Source: JBBDXI01 sp040902425 (GTDB taxonomy: Bacteria; Planctomycetota; Phycisphaerae; Phycisphaerales; UBA1924). From it: a stretch of DNA of 46,905 bases. Of this stretch, positions 7,128 through 15,873 are shown piece by piece (within the stretch, counting starts at the first letter, position 1; each line of letters begins with the position of its first letter). The notes under the pieces are model-generated. The model was not told the DNA's origin. It was given only the letters and a program-made list of their open reading frames with translations, and ran no database searches. A program made the position numbers and the translations under genes. The DNA is taken from the NCBI GenBank assembly GCA_040902425.1, contig JBBDXI010000019.1, forward strand, positions 1 to 46,905, given 5' to 3'.

Positions 7128-9161
7128 CTACCTTGGTCTTGCTGGATGTCCGGTAGGCGCGGGCGGTCGGGGATCGTCCGCCGGCTCGCCGGCCTCGTCT
7201 TCGGTCTCTGGCAACGCGCTGGTCGGGGCGTCGCGCCGGTCGAACGCCTTTCCCTTGGCCCGCAGGATGGCCGCCTCGATCTGCTCGCGGTCGAAGCCGG
7301 GCATCGAGATGCGGCCGGACCTCAGGGCCGGGTGCCTGAAGGGTCGCAGCCCCGCCCCGCCGCCCTGCACGGTCAGCACGCCCGTGCCGCCGCCGGACCC
7401 GCCCCCAGCGCCCATCGAGTCGCCGCTGAACGAGCCCCCTCCGCCCCCACCTCCTCCTCCACCCCCCCCGCCACCGCCACCCCCGCCGAGCATCGGGGTA
7501 TGCCCGGGGAAGGGCGAGGCGCTCCCGCTGGAGCCGGGGAGCACCGGTGTGCCGGGCTCGGTCCCCCCGCCGCCGCCGGTCGTTTCCCGCAGGTCGGGCG
7601 GGATGGTCGTGAGCCAGCTCTTGGCGCCCTCGTAGGCCCTGGGCATCGCCTCGTTGTCCATGATGAGCGGAACGTACCCCAGGGCCGCGACCCGCTCGAT
7701 CTCCGCGTGCTTCTCGTCGGCGGTGGGGATGCGTCCGAGCTGGTGGGTGAGGACGTGGTAGAAAACGCCGCCCCAGGTCTCGCGGCCCGGCGCCAGGAAG
7801 TCGGCGAGGATGGGCGGCGTCTGGATGTGCTCGGCAAGGACCCACGTGGCCGCGTGGAGCTGGAGGTAGTCGCAGTTGTTCCCCTCGGAGATGAACTTGA
7901 CCCCCGGGACCCTCTCCTGCATCCGCAGGAGCCAGGGGAAGGCCTCCCACGCCGGTGTGCGGACGAAGGCGTCGAGCCCGACGGTCCCGGCCCCGAGGTC
8001 CACGGCCATGTCGAGTTCGGCGAACGCCAGCGCGACGTGCTCGGCGTTGTGAGGGTCGAGGACCTCGAAGCCCGGCTCATCCCAGCCGCGCATGACCAAG
8101 GTCGCGTTGCCCCACCAGTACCCCACCTCGAGCGTCGGTCCGGGCAGGTCGCGCAGATGATCGAGTGAGGCGGCCATCACCGGGACGTCGTTCATGTGGG
8201 TCATGAACTGGAAGGGGAAGTTGAGGTCGCGGTTGTTGAGGAAGAGGCCGGTGGCGCTCCAGAGCATGACGCGGGAGAAGCCCAGGTTGCGGTAGTTGGC
8301 GATCCGCGCTGCCCACGGCGCCCAGCCGACCAGGTCGGCCCGTTCATCCGTCCAGACGACGTACCCGTGGGGGTTCGAGGGCGAGAGCGAGCCGGCCTCG
8401 GTGAAGTTGATCCCTCCGACGGCCCGCAGGTCGGCCTGGAAGCGGACGGCCCCGTAGAGCTGGCGGAAGTACTCGCGGTAGGGCACGAGCGTCCGGAGCC
8501 AGTCCCCCGGTTGCCTGGCGATGCGCACCGCCACGGTGTAGGAGCGCGTGGCTCCCGGGGGGAGCATCGCCTCATCCATGAGCATCTCGACCATCCAGTC
8601 GTTGTGCCCTGCCACGGTGGTGCGGAGCTGGAACCCCACGCGGTGCTTGTACTCCATCAGCGGGAAGAGCAGGCTCACGCCCACCGTCATCCGCGACCCG
8701 CCCACCACCATGACCGGGCTGTACGCATCCCCGGGGTAGCGGAAGGGGATGCCCCGGAACCAGGTCTGGTGCTCGGGGACGTCGATGCGCCGCGCGTCGT
8801 AGCGGAAGTCGTAGTAAAACACGCCCTGGCCCAGGCGCATCCCGGGGATGCAGATCGCCCCGAGCGGCGCCGGTTGGGGGCCGGGGTTGTGGTAGGTGAA
8901 CATCACGTTGAACCCGTCCTGCTGCGAGGCCACCGCGATCTGCGGCGCCAGCGGGGTGCCGTAGGCGAGGTTCTCGCCCAGGTTCGGGGAGAACAGCAGC
9001 TCATTGGTGACGGTGTCGCGCACCGTGATCCGCCCGCTGGCGACGCCGACCTGGTAGCGCTGCTGCGCCAACGCCGGTGCGCCGGGCGCCAGCCAGGCGG
9101 CCACCGCGATCGCCGTGATGACCACGCGTCGACCCCAGCGCCCAGCACAAGGAACCGTCAT
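7128..9161 (-). CDS. secreted glycosidase-like protein with poly-glycine linker
   Basis: A 677-aa exported protein. Residues 1-32 form a signal peptide (VVITAIAVAAWLAPGAPALA, cut before QQRYQ). Residues about 35-260 look like a beta-sandwich (VASGRITVRDTVTNELLFSP). Residues about 265-530 look like a TIM barrel of the glycoside hydrolase kind, with repeated strand-acid pairs: RVMLWSATG, LEVGYWWGNATLVMRGWDEP, GTVGLDAFVR, VKFISEGNNCDY and YVPLIMDNEAMP. A run of 18 glycines then leads to a basic, Pro-rich tail with no recognised domain. A longer open frame extends to 9377, but it encodes only Arg/Gly-rich sequence ahead of the signal peptide. No family was assigned with confidence. Polysaccharide trimming or degradation is inferred from position beside the polymerase gene. 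Confidence 0.7.
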   Translation of the reverse strand: MTVPCAGRWGRRVVITAIAVAAWLAPGAPALAQQRYQVGVASGRITVRDTVTNELLFSPNLGENLAYGTPLAPQIAVASQQDGFNVMFTYHNPGPQPAPLGAICIPGMRLGQGVFYYDFRYDARRIDVPEHQTWFRGIPFRYPGDAYSPVMVVGGSRMTVGVSLLFPLMEYKHRVGFQLRTTVAGHNDWMVEMLMDEAMLPPGATRSYTVAVRIARQPGDWLRTLVPYREYFRQLYGAVRFQADLRAVGGINFTEAGSLSPSNPHGYVVWTDERADLVGWAPWAARIANYRNLGFSRVMLWSATGLFLNNRDLNFPFQFMTHMNDVPVMAASLDHLRDLPGPTLEVGYWWGNATLVMRGWDEPGFEVLDPHNAEHVALAFAELDMAVDLGAGTVGLDAFVRTPAWEAFPWLLRMQERVPGVKFISEGNNCDYLQLHAATWVLAEHIQTPPILADFLAPGRETWGGVFYHVLTHQLGRIPTADEKHAEIERVAALGYVPLIMDNEAMPRAYEGAKSWLTTIPPDLRETTGGGGGTEPGTPVLPGSSGSASPFPGHTPMLGGGGGGGGGGGGGGGGGGSFSGDSMGAGGGSGGGTGVLTVQGGGAGLRPFRHPALRSGRISMPGFDREQIEAAILRAKGKAFDRRDAPTSALPETEDEAGEPADDPRPPAPTGHPARPR
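7434..7487 (-). repeat. 18-codon glycine tract
   Basis: Eighteen consecutive GGN codons (GGC, GGG, GGT, GGA mixed) within the secreted glycosidase-like gene, residues about 559-576. Mixed codon use argues that the peptide, not only a slipping DNA repeat, is kept. Confidence 0.9.
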
Positions 9162-9172
9162 CGCTCGCCCCC

Positions 9173-10624
9173 TTATCCCTGCGCGCCCCAGGCCCGCGCC
9201 GCCTCCTCCGGCTCGTGCTCGTCCGCCTCGTCCCTGTCGCCGGGATCGTCCCACTCCCCCGGCGCCGCCGCGGGCTCCACGTACTCGGGCGGGACCCCCG
9301 CCGGGGCGGGGAGCGGCGGGAGGGCGGCGGCCACCCTGCCGAACACGAGATTGAAGATCGTCAGCAGGGCGGCGCACCCCAAGACACCCAGCAGGATTTC
9401 CAGGAAAAACAGGCCGGTGTCGCCGCGCGCGAGCCCGAAAACGTTGCCCAGGTGCGACCCCGCGATCACCACAAAGAAGGGGTTCCAGGCCCGCTGCGCC
9501 AGGGCGCGGTCCATGACCCCCGTAAAAACGCCGAAGAACAGCGCGTAGGCCGCCACGCCCAGCATCCCCCCCTCAAACCAGCCGTGCCCGATGATCCCCG
9601 GCCCCAGGTTGGCATCGGCGCGCATCTGGCGCTGGAGCACGATCCCCAGCGCCTCGGGCTTCTCCGGCCAGAGCACGCGGGGGATGGGATTCACCACCAT
9701 CCAATAGGCCGCCGCCAGCGGCCGGTGGGCGTAGGAGGCGGGGTACGACTCTATGATGAACAGCGAGTTGGGCCCGGCGTCGGAATAGACGAACTCGCCG
9801 AGGTACTCGAGGTCGAGGTGCTTGAGAGGGTCCTGGGCGATCCCGATGAGCTGCTGCGAGCGGGTCTCGAAGGTCGCCGCGTGCCCCCCGACCCCCAGGC
9901 CCTGGTGCCTCAGCGGGGTATAAATTAGGATCATGGCGACGCCCATCGCCGTGCCAACGCCGAGCCGCGCGTAGTTGGCCAGCCGATTGCGGTAGCGCCA
10001 GCTGGCGAAGTACCAGACCCAGGGGATGATGAACAGCACGCTCAGCACCGCGCGCCGACCCGGGGTGCCCACCACGGTGATCACCACCGTCAAAGCTAAC
10101 ACGGTGCCGAAGACCGCCCAGGCCAGCGGGTTGAAGCGCCGGACGATCAGATAGTACGTCGCCAGACCCACCGCGGCGGCGGCCACCGGGCCGCGGAACA
10201 TCAGCATGGCGCCCAGCGCATAGGTCTGGATCGGCACCAGCGCCAGGACCAGCGAGAAGCTCAGGAGCATCGCCACGGTCCCGAGGACGGCCGCCCCCGT
10301 GAGGGGCAGTTCCACCCTGGGCACGAGTTTCACCAGGCCCGCGCGGCGCCGGCCCCACCAGGCCCCGAGGTAGAAGAGAACGAGGAAGACGATCAGAGTG
10401 ACCGCCATGAGGTTGGCGCCGCTCCCGATGTTGCCGGCGGGGCCCACGATCACCCCCCGCGAGATACCCAGCGCCGAGATGCCGATGTAGTAGGCGAACC
10501 CCAGCGCGAAGAGGTTTCGCCACGAGAGCGCATCCCACCGCTTGCTCGCCACGTTCCACGCGACCACGCCCAGCACGGTCACAATGACCAGGAGCGAGGC
10601 GAAGGTCAGGAAGGGGTGCGTCAT
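9173..10624 (-). CDS. O-antigen polymerase-like (Wzy-type) membrane protein
   Basis: A 483-aa inner-membrane protein with about 10-12 hydrophobic helices, for example FLTFASLLVIVTVLGVVAW at the start and FFLEILLGVLGCAALLTIF near residue 430. A large extracytoplasmic loop holds ESYPASYAHRP and, at about 310-321, NPIPRVLWPEKP, a signature of oligosaccharide repeat-unit polymerases. It would join lipid-linked repeat units outside the inner membrane. The last 45 residues are cytoplasmic, acidic and Pro-rich. The stop lies 11 bp before the glycosidase-like start, so the two are probably co-transcribed. Polymerase function is inferred from topology and this motif. Confidence 0.8.
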   Translation of the reverse strand: MTHPFLTFASLLVIVTVLGVVAWNVASKRWDALSWRNLFALGFAYYIGISALGISRGVIVGPAGNIGSGANLMAVTLIVFLVLFYLGAWWGRRRAGLVKLVPRVELPLTGAAVLGTVAMLLSFSLVLALVPIQTYALGAMLMFRGPVAAAAVGLATYYLIVRRFNPLAWAVFGTVLALTVVITVVGTPGRRAVLSVLFIIPWVWYFASWRYRNRLANYARLGVGTAMGVAMILIYTPLRHQGLGVGGHAATFETRSQQLIGIAQDPLKHLDLEYLGEFVYSDAGPNSLFIIESYPASYAHRPLAAAYWMVVNPIPRVLWPEKPEALGIVLQRQMRADANLGPGIIGHGWFEGGMLGVAAYALFFGVFTGVMDRALAQRAWNPFFVVIAGSHLGNVFGLARGDTGLFFLEILLGVLGCAALLTIFNLVFGRVAAALPPLPAPAGVPPEYVEPAAAPGEWDDPGDRDEADEHEPEEAARAWGAQG

Positions 10625-10762
10625 GGTGCGGGTCGCGGAGGGGCGGGGGGGAGCCTTCAGTACGCTCGAGAAGGCCCCGCTGATCGTTGCCCGTCCGTGT
10701 CAGATCGTCCGGACCACCCGAGCGGGTGAGGGGGGCCTCTGAGGTCAGGCCCGTTGGGGCGA

Positions 10763-12043
10763 TCAGGGGTGAGTTTGTCGCCTCTGCGGGCCCCGCGGCC
10801 TCGGCGGGGGGCGGTTCCCGGTCCCCAAGACCCCGCACGACTCCAAGGCCCGCCGGAGGCCCTGGACAGGGTCGGCCTCGCGCCGCCATCCCTCGATCAG
10901 CCGGAGGGACGCGGCCCGCATGGGGGCAAGGCGCTCGGCGTGCGTCACCTCCCGTAGCCCCTCGATCAGGGCGGGCAGGTCCCGCGGGGGGCAGAGCCGG
11001 CCGTTGACGCCCGACCGGACCAGCTCCGCCGCGGCACCCACGACCGAGGTGGTCACAATCGCCATCCCCGCCGCCGCGGCCTCGTTGATGACCAGCGCCC
11101 AGGGCTCGAACTCGGCCGGGTGCAGCAGGACGTCGCAGGCGTGGTAGAGGGCCGTTACCGTCCCCTGCTCTCCGATGAAGCCGGTGAAGACCACCCGCGC
11201 CCGGAGCCGCTCGGGGATGCGGGCGCCGACAGCCTCGCGCAGCGGGCCGTCGCCGGCGAAGACCAGGTCCCACTCCGGACGCTCATCCGCGATGGCCGCG
11301 AACGCATCGACCGCGAGGTCGGGCCGCTTCACCGGGGCGAGCCGCCCGCACACCAGGATGCGCCGGCGCGAGGGCGCCAGGCCGAAGCGGCCGGCAACCT
11401 CGCGGGTCCGCTCGGGCGGGCAGGCGGCGATCTGCTCGTAATCGGGCTCGTAGGGGCATAGAAAGATGCGCTCCGCCGGCACGCCGTAGCGCAGGTAATA
11501 CTCGCGTCCCAGGCTGCCGCAGGGGAGCACGGCGTTGGTGCGCGAGAGCACCCACCGGAGCAGGGCCCGTTTGGCCATGCGTTTAGGCCCGGTGGCCGTG
11601 TCCCCGTGGATGTTGCTGTCGGCCCACATGAGGGCGGGGACGCCGCGCCGGTGCGCCCAGCGGATGGCCCCCAGATTAGCCAGCTCGTTGTAGCCGGCGG
11701 CCATGACGGCCGCCGGGCGGTGCCGGTCGAGCCAGCGCCCGACCGCCCGCGCCTTCTCCCATTCCACCCGCGCCGTCGCCAGCCGCCCCGTCCGCCGCGC
11801 CCCCTCCCCTTCCCCCAGCCGCACCGCCCCGATCCGCGCCTCCTCCTCCGTCCGCGGCTTCCACGGGCTGCGCTCCGACCCCCACGTCACCAGTGAGCAC
11901 AGCCGCATCTCCGGCACCTCGCGCACGATCCGCCGGTGAAAGTGCAGCCGGTACGGCGTGATCTCCGGCGCAAGGATCGCCAGCACCGGCCGGTCATCGG
12001 CGGCGGGGGGGCGGGGGCTCTCGGCGGGCACGGTGTGGGGCAT
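10763..12043 (-). CDS. glycosyltransferase family 4
   Basis: A 426-aa GT-B fold retaining glycosyltransferase. The N-terminal acceptor domain starts LAILAPEITPYRLHFHRRIV. The C-terminal donor domain starts ILVCGRLAPVKRPDLAVDAF and carries the GT4 EX7E motif in EPWALVINE, followed by AAAGMAIVTTSVVGAAAELV. It uses an NDP-sugar to extend a lipid-linked glycan on the cytoplasmic face. It lies upstream of the Wzy-like gene on the same strand with a 138-bp gap, and is divergent from asnB. Donor and acceptor cannot be read from the sequence. Confidence 0.9.
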   Translation of the reverse strand: MPHTVPAESPRPPAADDRPVLAILAPEITPYRLHFHRRIVREVPEMRLCSLVTWGSERSPWKPRTEEEARIGAVRLGEGEGARRTGRLATARVEWEKARAVGRWLDRHRPAAVMAAGYNELANLGAIRWAHRRGVPALMWADSNIHGDTATGPKRMAKRALLRWVLSRTNAVLPCGSLGREYYLRYGVPAERIFLCPYEPDYEQIAACPPERTREVAGRFGLAPSRRRILVCGRLAPVKRPDLAVDAFAAIADERPEWDLVFAGDGPLREAVGARIPERLRARVVFTGFIGEQGTVTALYHACDVLLHPAEFEPWALVINEAAAAGMAIVTTSVVGAAAELVRSGVNGRLCPPRDLPALIEGLREVTHAERLAPMRAASLRLIEGWRREADPVQGLRRALESCGVLGTGNRPPPRPRGPQRRQTHP

Positions 12044-12156
12044 AGGTGTGACGGCGGGAGACTCTGCTCAGGTGGTCCGGTGATACGGCGATGCTCAACC
12101 CGTCGGTTCGTCTCGGCCCGCCCCTTCGTGTCTCGCCCTCACCGTATCATCCCTCA

Positions 12157-14079
12157 GTGTGCGGAATAGCCGGCATTCTGGCCCTCGACCGCGGGGCGGC
12201 CGCCGCGGCCCTGGGCCGCATGGTCTGCGCCCAGACCCACCGCGGCCCGGATGATGAGGGCTCCGAGATCGCCGAAGTGGGGGGGGTGCACGCCGGCCTC
12301 GGCCAGCGGCGCCTGGCGATCATCGACCTCTCGCCCACCGGCCACCAGCCGATGACCCACGCCGGGACCGGGGATCTGCTCACCTACAACGGCGAGGTGT
12401 ACAACTTCCCGGACCTGCGCCGCGAGCTGGAGGGGCTCGGCGAGACCTTCCGCGGGCGCAGCGACAGCGAGGTCGTCCTCCACGCGCTCGCCCGCTGGGG
12501 CGAGGCAGCCCTGGAGCGCCTCTGCGGGATGTACGCGCTGGCCTTCGTGGACCGGCGGAACGGGCGGCTGCTGCTGGCCCGCGACCCGCTGGGGATCAAG
12601 CCCCTCTACATCGCCGAGGTGGGCCAGCCGGGCGAGCGCGGCCACGCCGTGCTCTTCGCCAGCGAGGTGCGGGCGATCATCGCGTCGGGGCTGGTCAGGC
12701 CGGAGGTGGACCCCGCCGCGGCCGCGGGGATGCTGGCGTTCGGGGCCGTGCAGGAGCCGCTGACGATCTTCAAGGGCATCCGGGCCGTGCCGCCGGGCGC
12801 GGCGGTCGCGATCGACCTCGCGGGCGGGAAGATCGGCCGGGCGCGGACGGTCGCCCAGTGGCGCTTCCCGGCGACGCGCCCCGAGATGGATGAGGGCGCG
12901 GCCGCGGCCGAGGTGGAGCGGACTCTGGAGACCTCGGTGCGAGAGCACCTGGTGAGCGACCGGCCGGTGGGCGTGTTCCTCTCCTCGGGGATCGACAGCA
13001 CGATCGTGGCGTCATTGGCCGCGCGGCACACGGAGCGGCTGCGGACCTTCACCGTCGGCTTCGCCGACGAGCCCGACCTCAGCGAAGCCCCCCTCACCAG
13101 GCAAACCGCGGCCGACCTCGGCGTCGAGCACACCGAGGTCCAGGTCACCGGGGCCGAGGCCCTCGACGCCACCCGCGCCTGGCTCTCCGCCCTCGACCAG
13201 CCCTCGATGGATGGGCTGAACGTCTACGTCATCTCCCGTGCAGTCCGCCGCCACGGCATCATCGTCGCCCTCTCCGGCCAGGGCGGCGATGAGCTCTTCG
13301 CCGGCTACAGCGTCTTCACCGACGTCCTCAAGGCCGCGCGGGCCATGAGGCCCCTCGCGTGGCTCCCGCGTCACATGCGTGGCGGCCTCGCCTCCCTCGC
13401 CACCGCCCGCCGCCCCGCCGCCGTCCGCTTCAAGGCCGCCGACATGGCCCGCTCCAAGGGCGGCCTCCGCGAGCTCTACTTCCACCGCCGCCGCCTCATG
13501 TCCGACGCGCAACTCGCCGGCCTCGGCCTCACCCCCGGGGGGGGCGCGGGGGGCCTCGGCCTCGACGCCTCCTTCATGCCCCGCGAAGCCCTCGAGGAAG
13601 ATCTCGCCATCCGCGGCGACCCCATCGCCACCCTCTCGCGTCTCGAGTCGCGCTACTACCTCGGCAACACGCTCCTCCGCGACGGCGACGCCAACGGCAT
13701 GGCCCACGGCCTGGAGATCCGCGTCCCCTTCCTCGACCGCCGCATGCTCGCCGCCGCCTACGCCATCCCCGGCCGCACCCTCATGCCCCACGGCAGCGCC
13801 GACAAGCACATCCTCCGCCGCGCCTTCGGCCGCTACTTGCGCCCCGAGCTGGCCAACCAGAAGAAGCGCGGCTTCGTCCTCCCCATGCGCAGATGGATGC
13901 AGGGCCCCCTGCGCGACCAGTGCGACGCCGCCCTCGCCAACCTCAAACGCTCCGGCCTGGTCGAGAGTGGGGGGGTTGACGCGGTGTGGCGCGACTTCCA
14001 GCACGACCCCGAAAGCCCCATCTGGACCCGCGCGCTGGCGATGGTCGTCCTCGGCCAGTACCTGCACGACCGCACGTGA
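12157..14079 (+). CDS. asnB: asparagine synthase (glutamine-hydrolysing)
   Basis: A 640-aa two-domain amidotransferase. GTG 12157 is the start because the next codon is the Cys that becomes the N-terminal nucleophile (CGIAGIL). The glutaminase domain shows HRGPDDEG, RRLAIIDLSPTGHQPM and YNGEVYNF. The synthetase domain (from about 250) carries the PP-loop GVFLSSGIDSTIVASLA, ALSGQGGDELFAGY and the C-terminal EIRVPFLDRR. ATP drives transfer of ammonia to a carboxyl group. Such AsnB copies often sit in exopolysaccharide clusters, where they may amidate a uronic acid. That role here is inference; free asparagine synthesis is equally possible. It follows a 113-bp divergent spacer. Confidence 0.95.
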   Translation: MCGIAGILALDRGAAAAALGRMVCAQTHRGPDDEGSEIAEVGGVHAGLGQRRLAIIDLSPTGHQPMTHAGTGDLLTYNGEVYNFPDLRRELEGLGETFRGRSDSEVVLHALARWGEAALERLCGMYALAFVDRRNGRLLLARDPLGIKPLYIAEVGQPGERGHAVLFASEVRAIIASGLVRPEVDPAAAAGMLAFGAVQEPLTIFKGIRAVPPGAAVAIDLAGGKIGRARTVAQWRFPATRPEMDEGAAAAEVERTLETSVREHLVSDRPVGVFLSSGIDSTIVASLAARHTERLRTFTVGFADEPDLSEAPLTRQTAADLGVEHTEVQVTGAEALDATRAWLSALDQPSMDGLNVYVISRAVRRHGIIVALSGQGGDELFAGYSVFTDVLKAARAMRPLAWLPRHMRGGLASLATARRPAAVRFKAADMARSKGGLRELYFHRRRLMSDAQLAGLGLTPGGGAGGLGLDASFMPREALEEDLAIRGDPIATLSRLESRYYLGNTLLRDGDANGMAHGLEIRVPFLDRRMLAAAYAIPGRTLMPHGSADKHILRRAFGRYLRPELANQKKRGFVLPMRRWMQGPLRDQCDAALANLKRSGLVESGGVDAVWRDFQHDPESPIWTRALAMVVLGQYLHDRT

Positions 14080-14094
14080 ACCGCTGTCCGCAGG

Positions 14095-14260
14095 AACCTC
14101 CCGTCCGCACACGAGACCCCACGAGACCCCGTCCGCAGTCTCTTCGCCCGGAGGGCGCGCGAACGTAGCCAGGGGCGCAGCAAGTCGCGCAGCGACGAGC
14201 CAGCCCCTGGAACACCCCTTCCAAGTCCCCCCGCCCGGAGGGCGGACGAAATCCACCGAT
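14095..14260. repeat. intergenic palindromic repeat block
   Basis: The spacer after asnB holds two CGCCCGGAGGGCG palindromes (near 14149 and 14231) around an inverted pair TAGCCAGGGGC / GCCAGCCCCTGG. No gene was seen in 14080-14303. This is one of several palindromic spacers in the window. Confidence 0.6.
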
Positions 14261-14262
14261 CC

Positions 14263-14293
14263 TTGCCAGCTAGGCATATGGCTAGTGTATACT
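14263..14293 (+). promoter_or_regulatory. candidate sigma-70-like promoter for the zinc-ribbon array
   Basis: TTGCCA (14263-14268) and TATACT (14288-14293) are 19 bp apart in an AT-richer patch that stands out from its surroundings; CTAGGCATATGGCTAG lies between them. Transcription would start near 14300, which favours ATG 14334 over ATG 14304 as the first start codon. Confidence 0.45.
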
Positions 14294-14333
14294 AACTAAC
14301 ACGATGCACCCCTCTACGACCGAGCCGTGCACC

Positions 14334-14759
14334 ATGCGATTGAGCCACTGCTGGCACTGTGCGTACTCGCTCGCTGAGTTACCCGCCGAAGCGCGAAGGT
14401 GCCCCGAGTGCGGCAGCGGCATCGTCGAAGCTCAGGCTACCGAGATGAGCGAAGCGCGTCTTCTCGCGCTGAGCGTTGCGCCATGCGGTCTTCTCGCTCT
14501 CGCCGTGCTGCTCTCTCTAGGAGGGTCGTTCCTTGAGTTGGTGTCGATGCTTCTTCTCTTCGTCGGCGCGCTCGCTGGAGTCATCTGTCCCGCCGTCGCG
14601 GCCTCCCTCTGGTTCGACCGCCGCAGAGGCCCGAGCCGCGCTAATGCCATCGCGACGATGCTCGGCCTGCTCGTCGGCGGCTGGCTTGTCAACGGAGCGG
14701 TCGGCGGAGTCAGCCTCGTGGCGATCCTTGTGATTGCCCTGCAGAATCCGTATTCGTGA
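14334..14759 (+). CDS. small membrane protein with N-terminal zinc ribbon
   Basis: A 141-aa protein. Residues 5-27 form a zinc ribbon, SHCWHCAYSLAEL followed by RRCPECGSG, with two CxxC pairs. About four hydrophobic helices follow (ALSVAPCGLLALAVLLSL, LVSMLLLFVGALAGVICPAV, TMLGLLVGGWLVNGAVGG, SLVAILVIAL). It resembles the ribbon of the array downstream, but there the ribbon is C-terminal. ATG 14304 in the same frame would add ten residues but lies almost on the predicted transcription start, so 14334 was chosen. No good Shine-Dalgarno was seen. Function unknown. Confidence 0.6.
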   Translation: MRLSHCWHCAYSLAELPAEARRCPECGSGIVEAQATEMSEARLLALSVAPCGLLALAVLLSLGGSFLELVSMLLLFVGALAGVICPAVAASLWFDRRRGPSRANAIATMLGLLVGGWLVNGAVGGVSLVAILVIALQNPYS

Positions 14760-14760
14760 G

Positions 14761-14868
14761 CCGCTGTACCGACCACGCCCCAACCACTGTCCTTGCGGCT
14801 ATTCCCTCGCCGGCCTCGTCGAGAGCTCCCCCTGCCCCGAGTGTGGCCGTGCCGCCGCCGCGCGGTAG
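14761..14868 (+). pseudogene. orphan zinc-ribbon remnant of the array family
   Basis: An open stretch without a usable start reads HCPCGYSLAGL then SSPCPECGRAAAAR and TAG. It is the C-terminal ribbon of the array family without its membrane part. It directly follows the stop of the preceding gene in another frame. It looks like what unequal recombination between copies would leave. Confidence 0.65.
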
Positions 14869-14877
14869 GCTGCGGCC

Positions 14878-15357
14878 ATGAAGGGGCGGCGACGGCGGAT
14901 GTTCTGGCGCGCGGGCTTTTGGACAGGGGCGTTGGTGACGTTCGCCCTGCTGGGCCTCTGGATCACGAGCGGCTGGAGGTCGATCAGGGTGGTCACGTGG
15001 GGCCCGCAGGTATCGACGATGGCGCAGGTACAGAGCGGGCAACTATGGATGGCGTACACGCGCCACCCCGAGTATCTCGACCCGACGTGGACGTGGAGAG
15101 CCGAAACCGGCGTCGTGGAGGACGGGCCGCGCTGGCGATGGGGCCTCTGGGACAGGTCAGCCGGGCTGGCACACAACCTCTACGTGGCCCTGTGGCCCGT
15201 GGCAGCGCTCAGCGCGTGCCTGACAGCCCTCGCCTGGTGGTGCTCCCGTCGCCGCGCCGTCGCCGGCCACTGCCCTTGCGGCTACTCCCTCGCCGGCCTC
15301 CCCCCCGGCGAGAACTCCCCCTGCCCCGAATGCGGGCGGCCGAACGCGGCGCGGTAG
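14878..15357 (+). CDS. array paralog 1: two-helix membrane protein with C-terminal zinc ribbon
   Basis: A 159-aa protein of unknown function. Order: basic start MKGRRRRMFWR; helix 1 (TGALVTFALLGLWITSG); a loop of about 75 residues, probably outside (RSIRVVTWGPQVSTMAQVQS onward); helix 2 (LYVALWPVAALSACLTALAW); a basic stretch SRRRAVAG; then the ribbon HCPCGYSLAGL with SPCPECGRP. The positive-inside rule puts both ends in the cytoplasm. The ribbon has CxC rather than CxxC in its first half. The start follows the TAG of the remnant by 9 bp, and the sequence around the start recurs before other copies. Confidence 0.65.
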   Translation: MKGRRRRMFWRAGFWTGALVTFALLGLWITSGWRSIRVVTWGPQVSTMAQVQSGQLWMAYTRHPEYLDPTWTWRAETGVVEDGPRWRWGLWDRSAGLAHNLYVALWPVAALSACLTALAWWCSRRRAVAGHCPCGYSLAGLPPGENSPCPECGRPNAAR

Positions 15358-15366
15358 GCCGTGCTC

Positions 15367-15864
15367 ATGAAGGGGCGGCGACGTCGGATGCTCCTGCGCG
15401 GCGCGAAGTGGCTCGCAGTAGCCGTAGCCGTAACAGTCACGCTCGCCGCGGCCTGGCTGTTGAGCGGCGGGTTCGGCATCCACTACGGCTCGCTTCGCCC
15501 GGCGACGATCGGCGGCGTCCACCTGCAACTCAGCATCGCCGAAGGCCGGTTCTCGATGGAGCGAACTGAGCGGCGGTCGGGTTCGCTTCCCTCGCGGACG
15601 AAATGGGGCCTCGCAAGGGTCGCGGAGGCACCCCAGTGGCGTGGATACCGGTACGCGAGAGCGGCCGCGGGAAAGGTCTCCGCCATCCGTGTCGATCTTC
15701 CCGCATGGTGCGCCGCGCTGATCGCTGCGATCCCCACGGCCGCGCTGTGGCGGTTCGATCGACGAGCCCGGCTGCCCGGCCTCTGCCCCTGCGGCTACGC
15801 CCTCGCCGGCCTCGGCGACGACTCGCCATGCCCCGAGTGCGGCCGGACGAACCCGGCGCGGTAG
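15367..15864 (+). CDS. array paralog 2: two-helix membrane protein with C-terminal zinc ribbon
   Basis: A 165-aa protein with the same plan as its neighbour: MKGRRRRMLLRG, helix 1 (WLAVAVAVTVTLAAAWLLSG), a loop of about 85 residues beginning GFGIHYGSLRPATIGGVHLQ, helix 2 (WCAALIAAIPTAALW), RFDRRARLPG, and ribbon LCPCGYALAGL / SPCPECGRTNPAR. The loop has little in common with paralog 1, while start and ribbon are close at the DNA level. GTG 15361 would add MLM-type residues; ATG 15367 matches the array's common start. It follows the previous stop by 9 bp. Function unknown. Confidence 0.65.
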   Translation: MKGRRRRMLLRGAKWLAVAVAVTVTLAAAWLLSGGFGIHYGSLRPATIGGVHLQLSIAEGRFSMERTERRSGSLPSRTKWGLARVAEAPQWRGYRYARAAAGKVSAIRVDLPAWCAALIAAIPTAALWRFDRRARLPGLCPCGYALAGLGDDSPCPECGRTNPAR

Positions 15865-15873
15865 GCTGCCGTC

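Noticed and set aside
6085..7950. Minus-strand 621-aa frame over the uronate epimerase
   Set aside because: Antisense shadow; the plus strand encodes clear NAD-binding and YxxxK motifs.
12154..14277. Minus-strand frames opposite asnB
   Set aside because: Shadow frames with Gly/Val/Glu-rich composition and no family features.
14793..15569. Plus-strand 258-aa frame across the first array units
   Set aside because: Arg/Pro-rich shadow that crosses the real reading frames of the remnant and paralogs 1 and 2.
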